Assembly (NCBI GenBank): GCA_944321005.1
Contig: CALUJT010000055.1
Span: forward strand, 1-10,708
Direction of reading: 5' to 3'
Source of the DNA: an uncultured Atopobiaceae bacterium
GTDB taxonomy: Bacteria; Actinomycetota; Coriobacteriia; Coriobacteriales; Atopobiaceae
Length of the DNA: 10,708 bases
The translations under genes and the position numbers were made by a program. This document shows, piece after piece, positions 1 to 7,921 of this stretch. The notes beneath the pieces were generated by a model. The model worked only from the letters and a program-made list of their open reading frames with translations. It was not told the DNA's origin and searched no databases. The first letter of the stretch is position 1, and each line of letters starts with the position of its first letter.

Positions 1-1
1 G

Positions 2-1036
2 GGCCCGCGCGTCGTCGAGCAGACCACGCACAAGCGCCTGCCCGCGGGCTTCCAGCGCTCTGAGTTCCTCGTGGAGCACGGCTTCTGCGACCTCATCGTG
101 GAGCGCAGGGACATGGTCGCCACCATCTCCGAGCTCCTCGCCCTGCACGAGAGCAGGGTCCCCGGCTCCCTCGCGCCCCACCGGCTCACGCACGAGGAGC
201 CCCGCGGCCGCCGAGGCAACAGGCCCAGGCGCGTTCAGGAGCCCGCGAGCGCCTACGACATAGTCAAGCTCACGCGCTCCGCGGACCGCGCGACCTCGCT
301 CGAGCTCATCGAGCGCTCGCTCGACGGCTTCGTGGAGCTCCACGGGGACCGTCTGTTCGCCGACGACCCCGCCGTCGTTGCCGGCATCGGCTGGAAGGGC
401 GACCGCGTCCTCACGGTCGTGGCCATCGAGCGCGGCAACTCCACCAAGGAGCGCGTGCGCCGCAACTTTGGCATGGCGCACCCCGAGGGCTACCGCAAGG
501 CCCAGCGCCTCATGCGCCAGGCCGAGAAGTTCGGCCGCCCCGTGCTCTGCCTCGTGGACACCTCCGGCGCGTACTGCGGCATCGGAGCCGAGGAGCGCGG
601 CCAGGGCGAGGCAATCGCCTCGAGCCTCGTGGAGATGAGCGGCCTCACCACCCCCATCGTGAGCGTAATCGTGGGGGAGGGCGGCTCGGGCGGCGCGCTT
701 GCGCTCGCCGTGGCCGACCGCGTCCTCATGCTCGGGAGCGCCGCGTACTCCGTGGTGAGCCCCGAGGGCTGCGCCTCGATCCTCTGGAAGGACACCAAGC
801 GCGCGGACGAGGCCGCGGAGGCGCTGCACATCACCGCGTCCGACCTCGCCGAGCTGGGGCTCGCGGACGCCGTGGTGCCCGATCTCGGGCTCACGCACGC
901 AGAGATCGCCCGCGACCTCATGCGCGAGGTCGAGCTCGCGCTCGACGAGCTCGCCGGGCTCACCGCCGAGGAGCTCGTCTCCCGGCGCTACGACAAGTTC
1001 CGCGCGATGGGAGGAGATCGCATATGCTCGCGATAG
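2..1036 (+). CDS. accDA: Fused acetyl-CoA carboxylase carboxyltransferase beta-alpha (AccD-AccA), 5' end outside window
   Basis: The frame is open from base 2, so the gene starts upstream and only its last 344 residues are present. The first ~50 visible residues match the AccD (beta) C-terminus ([11 protein letters not shown]-like [12 protein letters not shown]). An Arg/Pro-rich linker follows at about visible residues 53-82, then the AccA (alpha) core: [37 protein letters not shown] (family usually DTPGAY), [18 protein letters not shown] and [12 protein letters not shown]. AccA and AccD together transfer the carboxyl group from carboxybiotin to acetyl-CoA to make malonyl-CoA, the first committed step of cytosolic fatty-acid synthesis. 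The ~60-residue N-terminal helical part of stand-alone AccA appears to be replaced by the linker. The 3' end overlaps degV by 13 nt. Identity is sure; the exact linker limits are approximate. Confidence 0.95.
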   Translation, partial: GPRVVEQTTHKRLPAGFQRSEFLVEHGFCDLIVERRDMVATISELLALHESRVPGSLAPHRLTHEEPRGRRGNRPRRVQEPASAYDIVKLTRSADRATSLELIERSLDGFVELHGDRLFADDPAVVAGIGWKGDRVLTVVAIERGNSTKERVRRNFGMAHPEGYRKAQRLMRQAEKFGRPVLCLVDTSGAYCGIGAEERGQGEAIASSLVEMSGLTTPIVSVIVGEGGSGGALALAVADRVLMLGSAAYSVVSPEGCASILWKDTKRADEAAEALHITASDLAELGLADAVVPDLGLTHAEIARDLMREVELALDELAGLTAEELVSRRYDKFRAMGGDRICSR

Positions 1037-1842
1037 TCACCGATTCCACCTGCGGCCTCACGAGGGTCGAGGCCGCCGAGCTGGGGGTCGACGTCATCCC
1101 CATGAGCTACACCGTCGACGCCACCTGGTACGAGGAGGGCTTCGTCGGCGAGAACGGCGACTACGCCGAGCTCTTCTCGGCAAGCCGCCACGTCGCCACG
1201 CACGCCGTTCGCACCGCCTCCTTCGAGAGCGCCTTTCGCGCGCACCTGGGCAGGGGGGAAGAGGTGCTGTGCGTCACCATCTCCTCGCGCCTCTCCGGCG
1301 CGTTCCGCAGCGCCGAGGACGCCGCCACTCACGTATCGAGCGACCGCGTGGCCGTGCTCGACTCCTGGGTCACGGCCGGCGCGCTCGAGTTCCTCGTCCG
1401 CCGCGCACGGGCGCTCGCAAATGGCGGCTGCTCGCTCGACGAGATCGTCGCCGACCTCACCAAGATCCGCATGGACACCCGCATCGTCTTCAGCGTGCCG
1501 GACATGGCGGCGCTCTCCAGGAGCGGCAGGCTCGGCGCCATCCGCCGCGCGGTTGCCACCAAGCTCAACCGCTACCCGGTGATGGCCCTCTCCGAGGGCG
1601 GCATCGTCCAGCTCGCGGACGGCCGCGGCGCGCGCGGCATGGCCGCCGCGATGGCCGAGCAGGTGCCCGACGGCACCACCGACCTCATCGTCTCCCACTT
1701 CGGCTCGCGCGGGCCCGAGACGCGCGAGGTCTTCCTCGCCGCGCGCTCGCGCCTCCCCGAGGCCCACATCCGCGTGAAGGACGGAGGCCCGGTACTGGCC
1801 GAGCACCTCGGCGTCGGCGCCGTGGGCCTCGCCTGGGCGTAG
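1024..1842 (+). CDS. DegV/FakB family fatty-acid-binding protein
   Basis: 272 residues, close to the usual ~280 for the DegV family. Visible motifs are the N-terminal IVTDSTCGL (residues 4-12), RTASF at 63-67 in place of the common [17 protein letters not shown] at 86-97, SRSGRLG near 165-171, and the C-terminal [16 protein letters not shown] at 254-269, which resembles the GP-H-G-GA-G motif of FakB proteins. Family members bind a fatty acid in a buried pocket. FakB proteins present it to the kinase FakA for phosphorylation and entry into phospholipid synthesis. The ATG at 1024 is preceded by GGAGGAG (1010-1016) and lies inside the end of accDA, so translational coupling is likely. Adjacency to malonyl-CoA synthesis fits a lipid role (inference). 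Which FakB type, and whether FakA is encoded elsewhere, cannot be told here. Confidence 0.9.
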   Translation: MLAIVTDSTCGLTRVEAAELGVDVIPMSYTVDATWYEEGFVGENGDYAELFSASRHVATHAVRTASFESAFRAHLGRGEEVLCVTISSRLSGAFRSAEDAATHVSSDRVAVLDSWVTAGALEFLVRRARALANGGCSLDEIVADLTKIRMDTRIVFSVPDMAALSRSGRLGAIRRAVATKLNRYPVMALSEGGIVQLADGRGARGMAAAMAEQVPDGTTDLIVSHFGSRGPETREVFLAARSRLPEAHIRVKDGGPVLAEHLGVGAVGLAWA

Positions 1843-1869
1843 GGCTCGCATCACAGGCTCGCAGCTACC

Positions 1870-1908
1870 GGGCGAGAGGGACCGTCGGGCAGACGGTCCC
1901 TCTCGCCC
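1870..1908 (+). terminator. Long perfect hairpin after degV, likely terminator
   Basis: A perfect 17-bp inverted repeat: arm GGGCGAGAGGGACCGTC (1870-1886), loop of 5 nt (1887-1891), and complementary arm 1892-1908. It begins 28 bp after the degV stop and ends before the rpsL promoter, so it separates the lipid unit from the ribosomal operon. No good T-run follows on either strand, so it may act as a U-tail-poor terminator or processing/stability hairpin. The structure is certain; the function is inferred. Confidence 0.75.
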
Positions 1909-1952
1909 CGCTCGTCTGGGAAGGTCCCGCTCACGTGGACATACCGTGAAGG

Positions 1953-1974
1953 ATGGATACGCCCGGGTCCGTGG
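1953..1974 (+). promoter_or_regulatory. Conserved 22-bp element, copy 1 (rpsL)
   Basis: Pattern ATGGATACGC-N7-CGTGG with N7 = CCGGGTC. It shares 18 invariant positions with copies at 8602-8623 and 10463-10484. A 14-bp dyad with ACG and CGT ends lies inside it (1958-1973 region). It ends 4 bp before the rpsL -35 box, the place expected of an activator site. Strand is given by its orientation relative to the downstream genes. Its function is unknown. Confidence 0.7.
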
Positions 1975-1978
1975 CGTT

Positions 1979-2007
1979 TTGACAACAGCCACCCTCCAGC
2001 GTAAAGT
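1979..2007 (+). promoter_or_regulatory. Candidate sigma70-like promoter of the rpsL operon
   Basis: A perfect TTGACA -35 (1979-1984), 17-bp spacer and TAAAGT -10 (2002-2007, 4 of 6 to consensus). Transcription would start near 2013-2015 and give a leader of about 80 nt before rpsL. It lies directly downstream of the hairpin ending degV and of the 22-bp element, in the 253-bp gap 1843-2095. No strong leader hairpin was found in 2014-2095. Confidence 0.65.
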
Positions 2008-2095
2008 TCATCGTCGCGTCAATCCGGGGCAGAGGTGCTGCTCGGCCCTTGAATACAACAAACAGGCACGTTGATAGGTATAGAAGGAGAGAGCT

Positions 2096-2467
2096 TTGCC
2101 TACTATTAACCAGCTGGTTCGCAACGGGCGCATGAGCGTCAAGTCCAAGTCCAAGAACGCAGCCCTGCAGCACAACCCCCAGAAGCGCGGCGTGTGCACC
2201 CGCGTCTTCACCACCACCCCCAAGAAGCCGAACTCCGCCCTTCGCAAGGTCGCCCGTGTGCGCCTCGTGAACGGCATCGAGGTCACCGCCTACATCCCCG
2301 GCGAGGGCCACAACCTCCAGGAGCACTCCATCGTGCTCATCCGCGGCGGCCGCGTGCGTGACCTCCCCGGTGTCCGCTACAAGATCATCCGTGGCGCCTA
2401 CGACTGCGCCGCCGTCCAGAACCGCCAGAAGGCCCGTTCTCGCTACGGCACCAAGCGCCCGAAGTAG
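2096..2467 (+). CDS. rpsL: 30S ribosomal protein S12
   Basis: 123 residues, normal S12 length. It carries [12 protein letters not shown] at the N-terminus, the decoding-centre segment [13 protein letters not shown] (39-51) and [17 protein letters not shown] (69-85). S12 sits at the 30S decoding site and takes part in tRNA selection and translocation. The start is TTG at 2096, decided by AAGGAG (2084-2089) six bases upstream and by the conserved MPTINQ start; no ATG fits. Residue 43, one streptomycin position, is Lys as usual. Residue 88, the other classical position, is Arg (CGT) where most bacteria have Lys, within [10 protein letters not shown]. It is the first gene of the rpsL-rpsG-fusA-rpsJ unit. 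Confidence 0.99.
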   Translation: MPTINQLVRNGRMSVKSKSKNAALQHNPQKRGVCTRVFTTTPKKPNSALRKVARVRLVNGIEVTAYIPGEGHNLQEHSIVLIRGGRVRDLPGVRYKIIRGAYDCAAVQNRQKARSRYGTKRPK

Positions 2468-2505
2468 AACCACGTAACAGCTTCCAAGATCTGAGGAGAT
2501 AGAAC

Positions 2506-2979
2506 ATGCCGCGTCGTGCATCCAAGACTCATCGCCGCGAGATTCAGCCGGACGCCGTCTACAACAACCGTCTCGTCTCGCAGCTCATCAACAAGGTCCT
2601 TCTTGATGGCAAGAAGGCCACCGCGGAGCGCATCGTCTACGGTGCCTTCGACATCGTTGCCGAGAAGTCCGGCGAGGACGCCCTGACCGTCTTCAAGAAG
2701 GCCATGGACAACATTCGCCCGACCCTCGAGGTCAAGCCCAAGCGCGTCGGTGGCGCCACCTACCAGGTGCCCATGGAGGTCAACTCCCGCCGCGCCACCC
2801 AGCTCGCCATCCGCTGGATGGTCAACTTCTCCCGCGCCCGCAAGGAGAAGACCATGGCCGAGCGTCTTGCCAACGAGATCCTCGACGCCTCCAACGGCGT
2901 GGGCGCTTCCGTGAAGCGTCGCGAGGACCTCTTCAAGATGGCCGAGGCCAACCGCGCCTTCTCTCACTACCGCTTCTAG
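2506..2979 (+). CDS. rpsG: 30S ribosomal protein S7
   Basis: 157 residues, typical for bacterial S7. It starts [16 protein letters not shown] and contains NKVLLDGKK, the conserved [12 protein letters not shown] stretch and [13 protein letters not shown]7 nucleates assembly of the 30S head by binding the 3' domain of 16S rRNA and contributes to the E site. ATG at 2506 is preceded by GAGGAGA (2493-2499). It follows rpsL by 38 nt and precedes fusA by 24 nt, the normal str operon order. In E. coli S7 represses its own operon; no comparable target was identified in the rpsL-rpsG gap here. Confidence 0.99.
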   Translation: MPRRASKTHRREIQPDAVYNNRLVSQLINKVLLDGKKATAERIVYGAFDIVAEKSGEDALTVFKKAMDNIRPTLEVKPKRVGGATYQVPMEVNSRRATQLAIRWMVNFSRARKEKTMAERLANEILDASNGVGASVKRREDLFKMAEANRAFSHYRF

Positions 2980-3003
2980 TCCGCGAGACCGAGGAGAAGC
3001 CAC

Positions 3004-5100
3004 ATGGCAAAGGTTAAGTACAAGCTCGAGGACCTCCGCAACATCGGCATCATGGCCCACATCGACGCCGGCAAGACCACCACGACGGAGCGCATCCTCT
3101 ACTACACCGGCAAGACCCACAAGATCGGTGAGGTCCACGATGGCGCCGCCACCATGGACTGGATGGTTCAGGAGCAGGAGCGCGGCGTTACCATCACCTC
3201 CGCCGCCACCACGTGCTTCTGGAAGGACCACGTCATCCAGATCATCGACACCCCGGGTCACGTCGACTTCACCTCCGAGGTCGAGCGCTGCCTGCGCGTC
3301 CTCGACGGCGCGGTCGCGGTCTTCGACGCCGTCGCCGGCGTCCAGCCGCAGTCCGAGACCGTCTGGCGTCAGGCCACGACCTACGGCGTCCCCCGCATCG
3401 CCTTCATCAACAAGTTCGACCGCGTGGGCGCCGACTTCTTCCACGCCATCGACACCATGAAGGACCGTCTGCACGCCAACGCCGTTGCCGCGCAGATCCC
3501 CATGGGCGCCGAGTCCAACTTCTGGGGCCTCATCGACCTGGTCACCATGACCGCGTGGGACTTCAAGGAGGACTCCAAGGGCATGATCTACCCCGAGCCC
3601 ATGGACGCCATCCCCGATGAGTTCATGGACCTCGCCCAGGAGAAGCGCGAGGAGCTGCTCGACGCCGCTTCCAACTTCTCCGACGAGATCATGGAGGCCG
3701 TGCTCGAGGAGGCCGAGATCTCCGTCGACGACCTCAAGGCGGCTCTCCGCAAGGGCGTCATCGATGGCGAGCTCAACCTCGTCTTCGTTGGCTCCGCCTA
3801 CAAGAACAAGGGCATCCAGGAGCTCCTCGACGCCGTCGTGGACTACCTGCCCAGCCCGCTCGACGTCACCGAGATCGACGGCACCAACCTCAAGGGTGAG
3901 CCCGAGCTCCGTCACGCCGACCCGAAGGAGCCCTTCGCGGCCCTCGCCTTCAAGATCATGACCGACCCCTACGTCGGCAAGCTCACCTACATCCGCGTCT
4001 ACTCCGGCCAGGCCGAGGCGGGCTCCTACGTCTACAACTCGGTCAAGGACAACCGCGAGCGTCTGGGCCGCATCCTCGAGATGAACGCCAACGAGCGCGT
4101 CGACCGCGAGAACTGCTCTGCCGGCGACATCGTCGCCTGCGTCGGCCTCAAGAACACCACCACCGGCGAGACGCTCTGTGACGAGAAGCACCCCGTGATC
4201 CTCGAGTCCATCGAGTTCGCCACGCCGGTCATCTCCGTCGCCGTGGAGCCCAAGACCAAGGCCGAGCAGGACAAGATGTCCGTGGGCCTGGCCAAGCTCG
4301 CCGAGGAGGACCCGACCTTCCAGGTCCACACCGACCACGAGACCGGTCAGACCATCATCTCTGGCATGGGCGAGCTTCACCTCGAGATCATCGTCGACCG
4401 TCTGCGCCGCGAGTTCAAGGTCGACTGCAACGTGGGCAAGCCGCAGGTCGCCTACCGCGAGACCGCCGGCAAGGCCGTCGCGCACGCCGAGGGCAAGTTC
4501 GTCCGCCAGTCCGGCGGCCGCGGCCAGTACGGCCACGCCGTCATCGACATGGAGCCCAACGAGCCGGGCAAGGGCTACGAGTTCGAGAACGCCATCGTCG
4601 GTGGCGTCATCCCGAAGGAGTACATCCCCTCCATCGACAAGGGCATCCAGGAGGCGCTCGAGAGCGGCGTCGTCGCCGGCTACCCGGTCGTCGACATCAA
4701 GGTCAAGCTGATCGACGGCTCCTACCACGAGGTCGACTCCTCCGAGGCCGCCTTCAAGATCGCCGGCTCCATGGCCATCAAGGACGCCCTCAAGAAGTCC
4801 GACCCCGTTCTTCTCGAGCCGATCGAGCAGGTCGAGGTCGAGACGCCCGAGCAGTACATGGGCGACGTCATGGGCAACCTCTCCTCCCGCCGCGGCAAGA
4901 TCGAGGGCATGGAGGACCGTCGCGACACCAAGGTCATCAAGGCCAAGGTGCCCCTGGGCGAGATGTTCGGCTACGCCACCGACCTTCGCTCCCAGACGCA
5001 GGGCCGCGCGAGCTACACCATGCAGTTCGACTCCTACGAGGCCGTGCCGAAGGCCATCCGTGACGAGATCGTCGCCAAGAACGGCGGCAACGCTTCCTAG
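3004..5100 (+). CDS. fusA: Translation elongation factor G
   Basis: 698 residues, full length for EF-G. GTPase motifs: P-loop [10 protein letters not shown] (18-27), switch [12 protein letters not shown] (60-70), DTPGH (82-86), NKFD (136-139) and a G5-like [10 protein letters not shown]. Domain IV features such as [12 protein letters not shown] and the C-terminal [14 protein letters not shown] follow. EF-G uses GTP to drive tRNA-mRNA translocation and, with RRF, ribosome recycling. AGGAGA sits about 8 nt before the ATG. Codon use is strongly biased to C-ending codons, as expected for a highly expressed gene. This bias also creates a long spurious antisense frame. The gene after it is rpsJ; the tuf gene that often follows fusA is absent. 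Confidence 0.99.
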   Translation: MAKVKYKLEDLRNIGIMAHIDAGKTTTTERILYYTGKTHKIGEVHDGAATMDWMVQEQERGVTITSAATTCFWKDHVIQIIDTPGHVDFTSEVERCLRVLDGAVAVFDAVAGVQPQSETVWRQATTYGVPRIAFINKFDRVGADFFHAIDTMKDRLHANAVAAQIPMGAESNFWGLIDLVTMTAWDFKEDSKGMIYPEPMDAIPDEFMDLAQEKREELLDAASNFSDEIMEAVLEEAEISVDDLKAALRKGVIDGELNLVFVGSAYKNKGIQELLDAVVDYLPSPLDVTEIDGTNLKGEPELRHADPKEPFAALAFKIMTDPYVGKLTYIRVYSGQAEAGSYVYNSVKDNRERLGRILEMNANERVDRENCSAGDIVACVGLKNTTTGETLCDEKHPVILESIEFATPVISVAVEPKTKAEQDKMSVGLAKLAEEDPTFQVHTDHETGQTIISGMGELHLEIIVDRLRREFKVDCNVGKPQVAYRETAGKAVAHAEGKFVRQSGGRGQYGHAVIDMEPNEPGKGYEFENAIVGGVIPKEYIPSIDKGIQEALESGVVAGYPVVDIKVKLIDGSYHEVDSSEAAFKIAGSMAIKDALKKSDPVLLEPIEQVEVETPEQYMGDVMGNLSSRRGKIEGMEDRRDTKVIKAKVPLGEMFGYATDLRSQTQGRASYTMQFDSYEAVPKAIRDEIVAKNGGNAS

Positions 5101-5138
5101 TTAACGACCACGAGCCCTAGCTCATTTGGAGGTACAAA

Positions 5139-5447
5139 GTGTCAAGCCAGAAGATCAGGATTCGCCTCAAGGGCTACGATCACGAGGTCGTTGATCAGTC
5201 CGCGAAGCTCATCGTCGACACCGCCCAGAAGACCGGTGCCCGCGTCTCCGGCCCCATCCCCCTGCCCACCGAGCGCAACCTCTACACCGTCATCCGCTCG
5301 CCGCACAAGGACAAGGACTCCCGCGAGCAGTTCGAGATGCGCACCCACAAGCGCCTCATCGACATCCTCGACCCCTCGCCCTCCACGGTCGACTCGCTCA
5401 TGCGTCTTGACCTCCCGGCCGGCGTTGACATCGAGATCAAGCTCTAA
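5139..5447 (+). CDS. rpsJ: 30S ribosomal protein S10
   Basis: 102 residues, the usual S10 length. Visible family segments are [48 protein letters not shown] and HKRLIDI. S10 is in the 30S head and, as NusE, joins NusB in antitermination complexes. The start is GTG at 5139, preceded by a strong GGAGGT (5128-5133). It lies 38 nt after fusA and is the last gene of this operon, being followed by an intrinsic terminator. In most bacteria rpsJ is followed directly by rplC; here rplC is 3.4 kb away. Confidence 0.99.
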   Translation: MSSQKIRIRLKGYDHEVVDQSAKLIVDTAQKTGARVSGPIPLPTERNLYTVIRSPHKDKDSREQFEMRTHKRLIDILDPSPSTVDSLMRLDLPAGVDIEIKL

Positions 5448-5474
5448 GCTCTAAGCGCTAACGCACGGTTTGGG

Positions 5475-5512
5475 CGCCCCGACCTCCGACAGGCCGGGGC
5501 GTTCTTCTTTCT
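5475..5512 (+). terminator. Rho-independent terminator of the rpsL-rpsG-fusA-rpsJ operon
   Basis: Arms 5475-5484 (CGCCCCGACC) and 5492-5501 (GGCCGGGGCG) pair with one A/C mismatch around a 7-nt loop. The T-rich tail TTCTTCTTTCTC follows at once (5502-5513). It begins 28 nt after the rpsJ stop. It cleanly separates rpsJ from the lipoprotein gene. The rest of the gap up to 5647 holds a weak TAGGCT -10-like box (5612-5617) without a convincing -35. Confidence 0.9.
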
Positions 5513-5647
5513 CGCTGCCACTTTGGCCCCACGATGTTCCGTCAGGACGAGGTCTGGTGCCGCCTGGCGTTATGAGCGCGGGTGCGAGCAAGAGGACGAC
5601 GAGGCATGTGATAGGCTACCGTTGGAAACTGAGTGAATGGGGCAGCC

Positions 5648-7174
5648 ATGAGACGTCCGACTAGGCCGAACGCCGCGTTTGTCCTTCTCGCGCTGTGCGC
5701 CCTTCTTGGCGCCGGGCTTGTTGTGGGGCTTGCGGGATGCAGCGGGCAGGCCGTGTCGGACGCGTCGTCCAAGGGGGCTGCGGAGGTCTCCGATGAGGCC
5801 CCCGAGGTCGAGGGCCGCGCATCTGCCTATGTCGAGTTCGTCGATGACTACCTTTTCTGGGGAGAGGACGAGGAGCTCCGGGTGGCTTCGATCGCGCGTA
5901 ACGGCGGGCTCGAGGAGCTTGAGGACGCCGGCACCTTTGATGACGACGTCCGTCGCCTCGCTGCGCTCGACGGCGTTCTGTACGTTTCCACTGACGGCGG
6001 CATCTACCGCATGGACGCCAGGGATGATGCGGAGGATGCGGAGCTTCTTGTTGCGCAGGGCGGCATTGAGGACTTTTGGGTGACGTCCCAGGGGATCATC
6101 TATCTCGTGGAGGGCGATTTGTACGGTGCGCCCGTCGACGGCGGCGACGAAGAGGGGCTGATGAGCGGCGTCTGGGACTACGTCGTTGCCGATGGCTCGC
6201 TTGTCGTGCTCGGCGAGGACGGTGCCCTCTTGAGGTGCGGTCTCGACGGTACCGAGGCGGTCATCGTAGAGGAGGCGCGCGATCGCTACGATGAGTCGCT
6301 GCTCCTCGCGGAGGGCGATGACGTGTATTTGGTCTCAGACAAGCTGCTGGTGCTGCGGGCAGGCGAGGACGCCCTCGAGGACGTGGGGCTCGAGCGGGAG
6401 ATACGGGACACGGTCGACGTGGTCATCTACGATGGGGGCGTGCTCTACGAGGCATCCAACGAGAAGCCCTATCGTCATGTTTTTGACGCCGATGCAGCGG
6501 GGGATGAGGAGGTGGACCACTGCCTGTTCCGAGGCAAGCCCTACGGAAGGGTGCGTGACGGCCTCAACTACTACACCATTCTCGGGGATGAGATTCGGGT
6601 GACCGACGTTCAGAGCCTTGAGTACGAGGACTTCGAGGCCGACGAGCTGCTTGATGGCGACGCTGAGAAGGGCGCGGGAGCCTCGTCGGGCTCCTCCTAC
6701 GGCTCGGATGCGTCCACATCTCATGACGACTCTGATGGGGCGGGTTCGACCGCCGGTTATGACATTGCCTCGAACATCACGCTTCGCCTCACAGACGGCC
6801 TCGCGCTTCTCTCCACTGACCACTTTAACCTCTATATGCCTCGAAGCCAGGTCGAGGATGGTCTGTGGCACATCGAGGCCGTCGACTCCACCACTCTCGT
6901 CTTTAGCTACTCGAAGGCTCTGGAGGCGGGCTACGGCGGGAGGGTCTTCACGCTCGAGGCGTTCGACTGGGGGGACAATGCCTACGCGGACATCCCCGCC
7001 TCCTTCGTCGCGGGCCTGAGCGAGGACAAGAAGTACGTCGTCTACCTGGCGACCGACCTTCAGTACGATAGCGGCAGCTCCCTACAGCGTGAGCAGTACG
7101 CCGAGATGCGGTCCTATGCGGAAAGTCTGGACATGAACTCCAGCGCCAATGGCGGCTCCTTCAATCCGATCTAG
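5648..7174 (+). CDS. Secreted lipoprotein with propeller-like repeats and C-terminal domain, function unknown
   Basis: 508 residues from the ATG at 5648. It has a lipoprotein signal peptide: basic MRRPTR, a hydrophobic stretch at 9-30, and lipobox LAGC with Cys31, so the protein should be diacylated and held on the outer face of the membrane. Residues about 58-325 show short beta-strand-rich repeats (LYVSTDGGIYRMD, IIYLVEGDLYGAPV, VYLVSDKLLVLRAG, VLYEASNEKPYRHV) suggesting a beta-propeller. A Ser/Gly/Asp linker (about 340-370) leads to a C-terminal beta-rich domain with DHFNLYMP and VFTLEAFDWGDNAYADIP, which recalls terminal domains of Coriobacteriia surface proteins (from memory). The protein is markedly acidic. 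A GTG at 5633 would add five residues, but the Shine-Dalgarno is weak for both starts and the signal peptide fits the ATG. Codon use is less biased than in the ribosomal genes. I cannot name its substrate. Confidence 0.85.
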   Translation: MRRPTRPNAAFVLLALCALLGAGLVVGLAGCSGQAVSDASSKGAAEVSDEAPEVEGRASAYVEFVDDYLFWGEDEELRVASIARNGGLEELEDAGTFDDDVRRLAALDGVLYVSTDGGIYRMDARDDAEDAELLVAQGGIEDFWVTSQGIIYLVEGDLYGAPVDGGDEEGLMSGVWDYVVADGSLVVLGEDGALLRCGLDGTEAVIVEEARDRYDESLLLAEGDDVYLVSDKLLVLRAGEDALEDVGLEREIRDTVDVVIYDGGVLYEASNEKPYRHVFDADAAGDEEVDHCLFRGKPYGRVRDGLNYYTILGDEIRVTDVQSLEYEDFEADELLDGDAEKGAGASSGSSYGSDASTSHDDSDGAGSTAGYDIASNITLRLTDGLALLSTDHFNLYMPRSQVEDGLWHIEAVDSTTLVFSYSKALEAGYGGRVFTLEAFDWGDNAYADIPASFVAGLSEDKKYVVYLATDLQYDSGSSLQREQYAEMRSYAESLDMNSSANGGSFNPI

Positions 7175-7257
7175 AGATCCCCGTCGTCCAAAGAGACCGG
7201 CGTGCTTCGTCTGGGCGCGACGATTGTTTCACGGGTGGTGCCATGCCACAGCTTGCG

Positions 7258-7287
7258 TTGCATTGCGCTATTCCCGCACGCTAGTAT
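7258..7287 (+). promoter_or_regulatory. Candidate promoter of the thrH-phosphatase pair
   Basis: TTGCAT (7258-7263), 18-bp spacer, TAGTAT (7282-7287), about 34 bp before the thrH ATG. The match is modest. No convincing terminator was seen between the lipoprotein stop (7174) and this site, so read-through is also possible. Confidence 0.4.
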
Positions 7288-7320
7288 GGCGAGAAGAACG
7301 GCGTCGTTGGAGGGTGTCTT

Positions 7321-7920
7321 ATGAACATCGTGTGCCTGGACCTTGAGGGCGTGCTGGTGCCGGAGATCTGGATCGCGTTCGCTGACGAGTCGGGCATCCC
7401 CGAGCTGCGCCGCACCACGCGCGACGAGCCGGACTACGACAAGCTCATGGCGTTTCGTCTGGGCGTCCTGCGCGAGCACGGCCTTGGCCTGCGCCAGATC
7501 CAGGACGTCATCTCCCGCATCGACCCGCTGCCCGGGGCGCGCGCGTTTCTCGACGCGCTGCGCGAGCGCACGCAGGTCGTCATTCTCTCCGACACGTTCG
7601 AGGAGTTTGCGCGCCCCCTCATGGGCAAGCTCGGCTGGCCCACGCTGATGTGCAACTCGCTCGAGGTGGCGCCGTCCGGCGAGATCGTCCGTCACGTCAT
7701 GCGCTGCGAGAACTCCAAGCTCACGACCGTCCGCGCGCTCCAGTCCTGCGGCTATGAGACCATCGCTGCGGGCGACTCCTTCAACGACCTTGCCATGATC
7801 CGCGCGAGCAAGGCGGGCTTCCTCTTTAGGAGCACGGTAGCGATCCAGGAGGCCAACCCCGACCTTCCGGCGCTCGAGTCCTACGACGAGCTGCTCGCCG
7901 CCATCACGGAGGCCCTCTAG
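7321..7920 (+). CDS. thrH: ThrH-type HAD phosphatase (phosphoserine phosphatase / homoserine phosphotransferase)
   Basis: 199 residues, close to Pseudomonas ThrH (about 205). Close family segments are CLDLEGVLVPEIWIAFA at the N-terminus (nucleophile Asp7, Glu9 in place of the second Asp of the usual DxD), TTRDEPDYDKLM, QVVILSDTFEEFARPLM (Ser90, motif II), Lys133 (motif III) and AAGDSFNDLAM with GDSFND at 151-156 (motif IV). ThrH removes phosphate from phosphoserine and can pass it to homoserine, so the likely role is in serine (or threonine) synthesis in the cytosol. ATG at 7321 follows GGAGGG (7309-7314). The next gene starts 1 nt after its stop, indicating co-translation. The family is clear; the physiological substrate is inferred. 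Confidence 0.9.
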   Translation: MNIVCLDLEGVLVPEIWIAFADESGIPELRRTTRDEPDYDKLMAFRLGVLREHGLGLRQIQDVISRIDPLPGARAFLDALRERTQVVILSDTFEEFARPLMGKLGWPTLMCNSLEVAPSGEIVRHVMRCENSKLTTVRALQSCGYETIAAGDSFNDLAMIRASKAGFLFRSTVAIQEANPDLPALESYDELLAAITEAL

Positions 7921-7921
7921 C

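Noticed and set aside
988..1992. A 334-codon minus-strand frame opposite degV
   Set aside because: It is low-complexity Ala/Gly/Arg/Glu sequence caused by GC-rich codons on the other strand, and it crosses the degV terminator hairpin.
2443..4728. A 761-codon open frame on the minus strand
   Set aside because: It lies antisense to fusA and rpsG and is built of Val, Leu, Gly, Asp and Ala codons that mirror the strong codon bias of those genes. It has no family motifs.
5633..5647. GTG start for the lipoprotein
   Set aside because: It would put five neutral residues before the basic n-region of the signal peptide. The ATG at 5648 gives a standard lipoprotein signal.
6335..6871. Minus-strand frame of 178 codons inside the lipoprotein gene
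   Set aside because: The sense frame has a signal peptide and coherent strand pattern. The antisense frame has no Shine-Dalgarno or motif.
7175..7320. A terminator after the lipoprotein gene
   Set aside because: Only weak, long-looped pairings such as CGTCG (7182-7186) with CGACG (7218-7222) were found, without a T-run.
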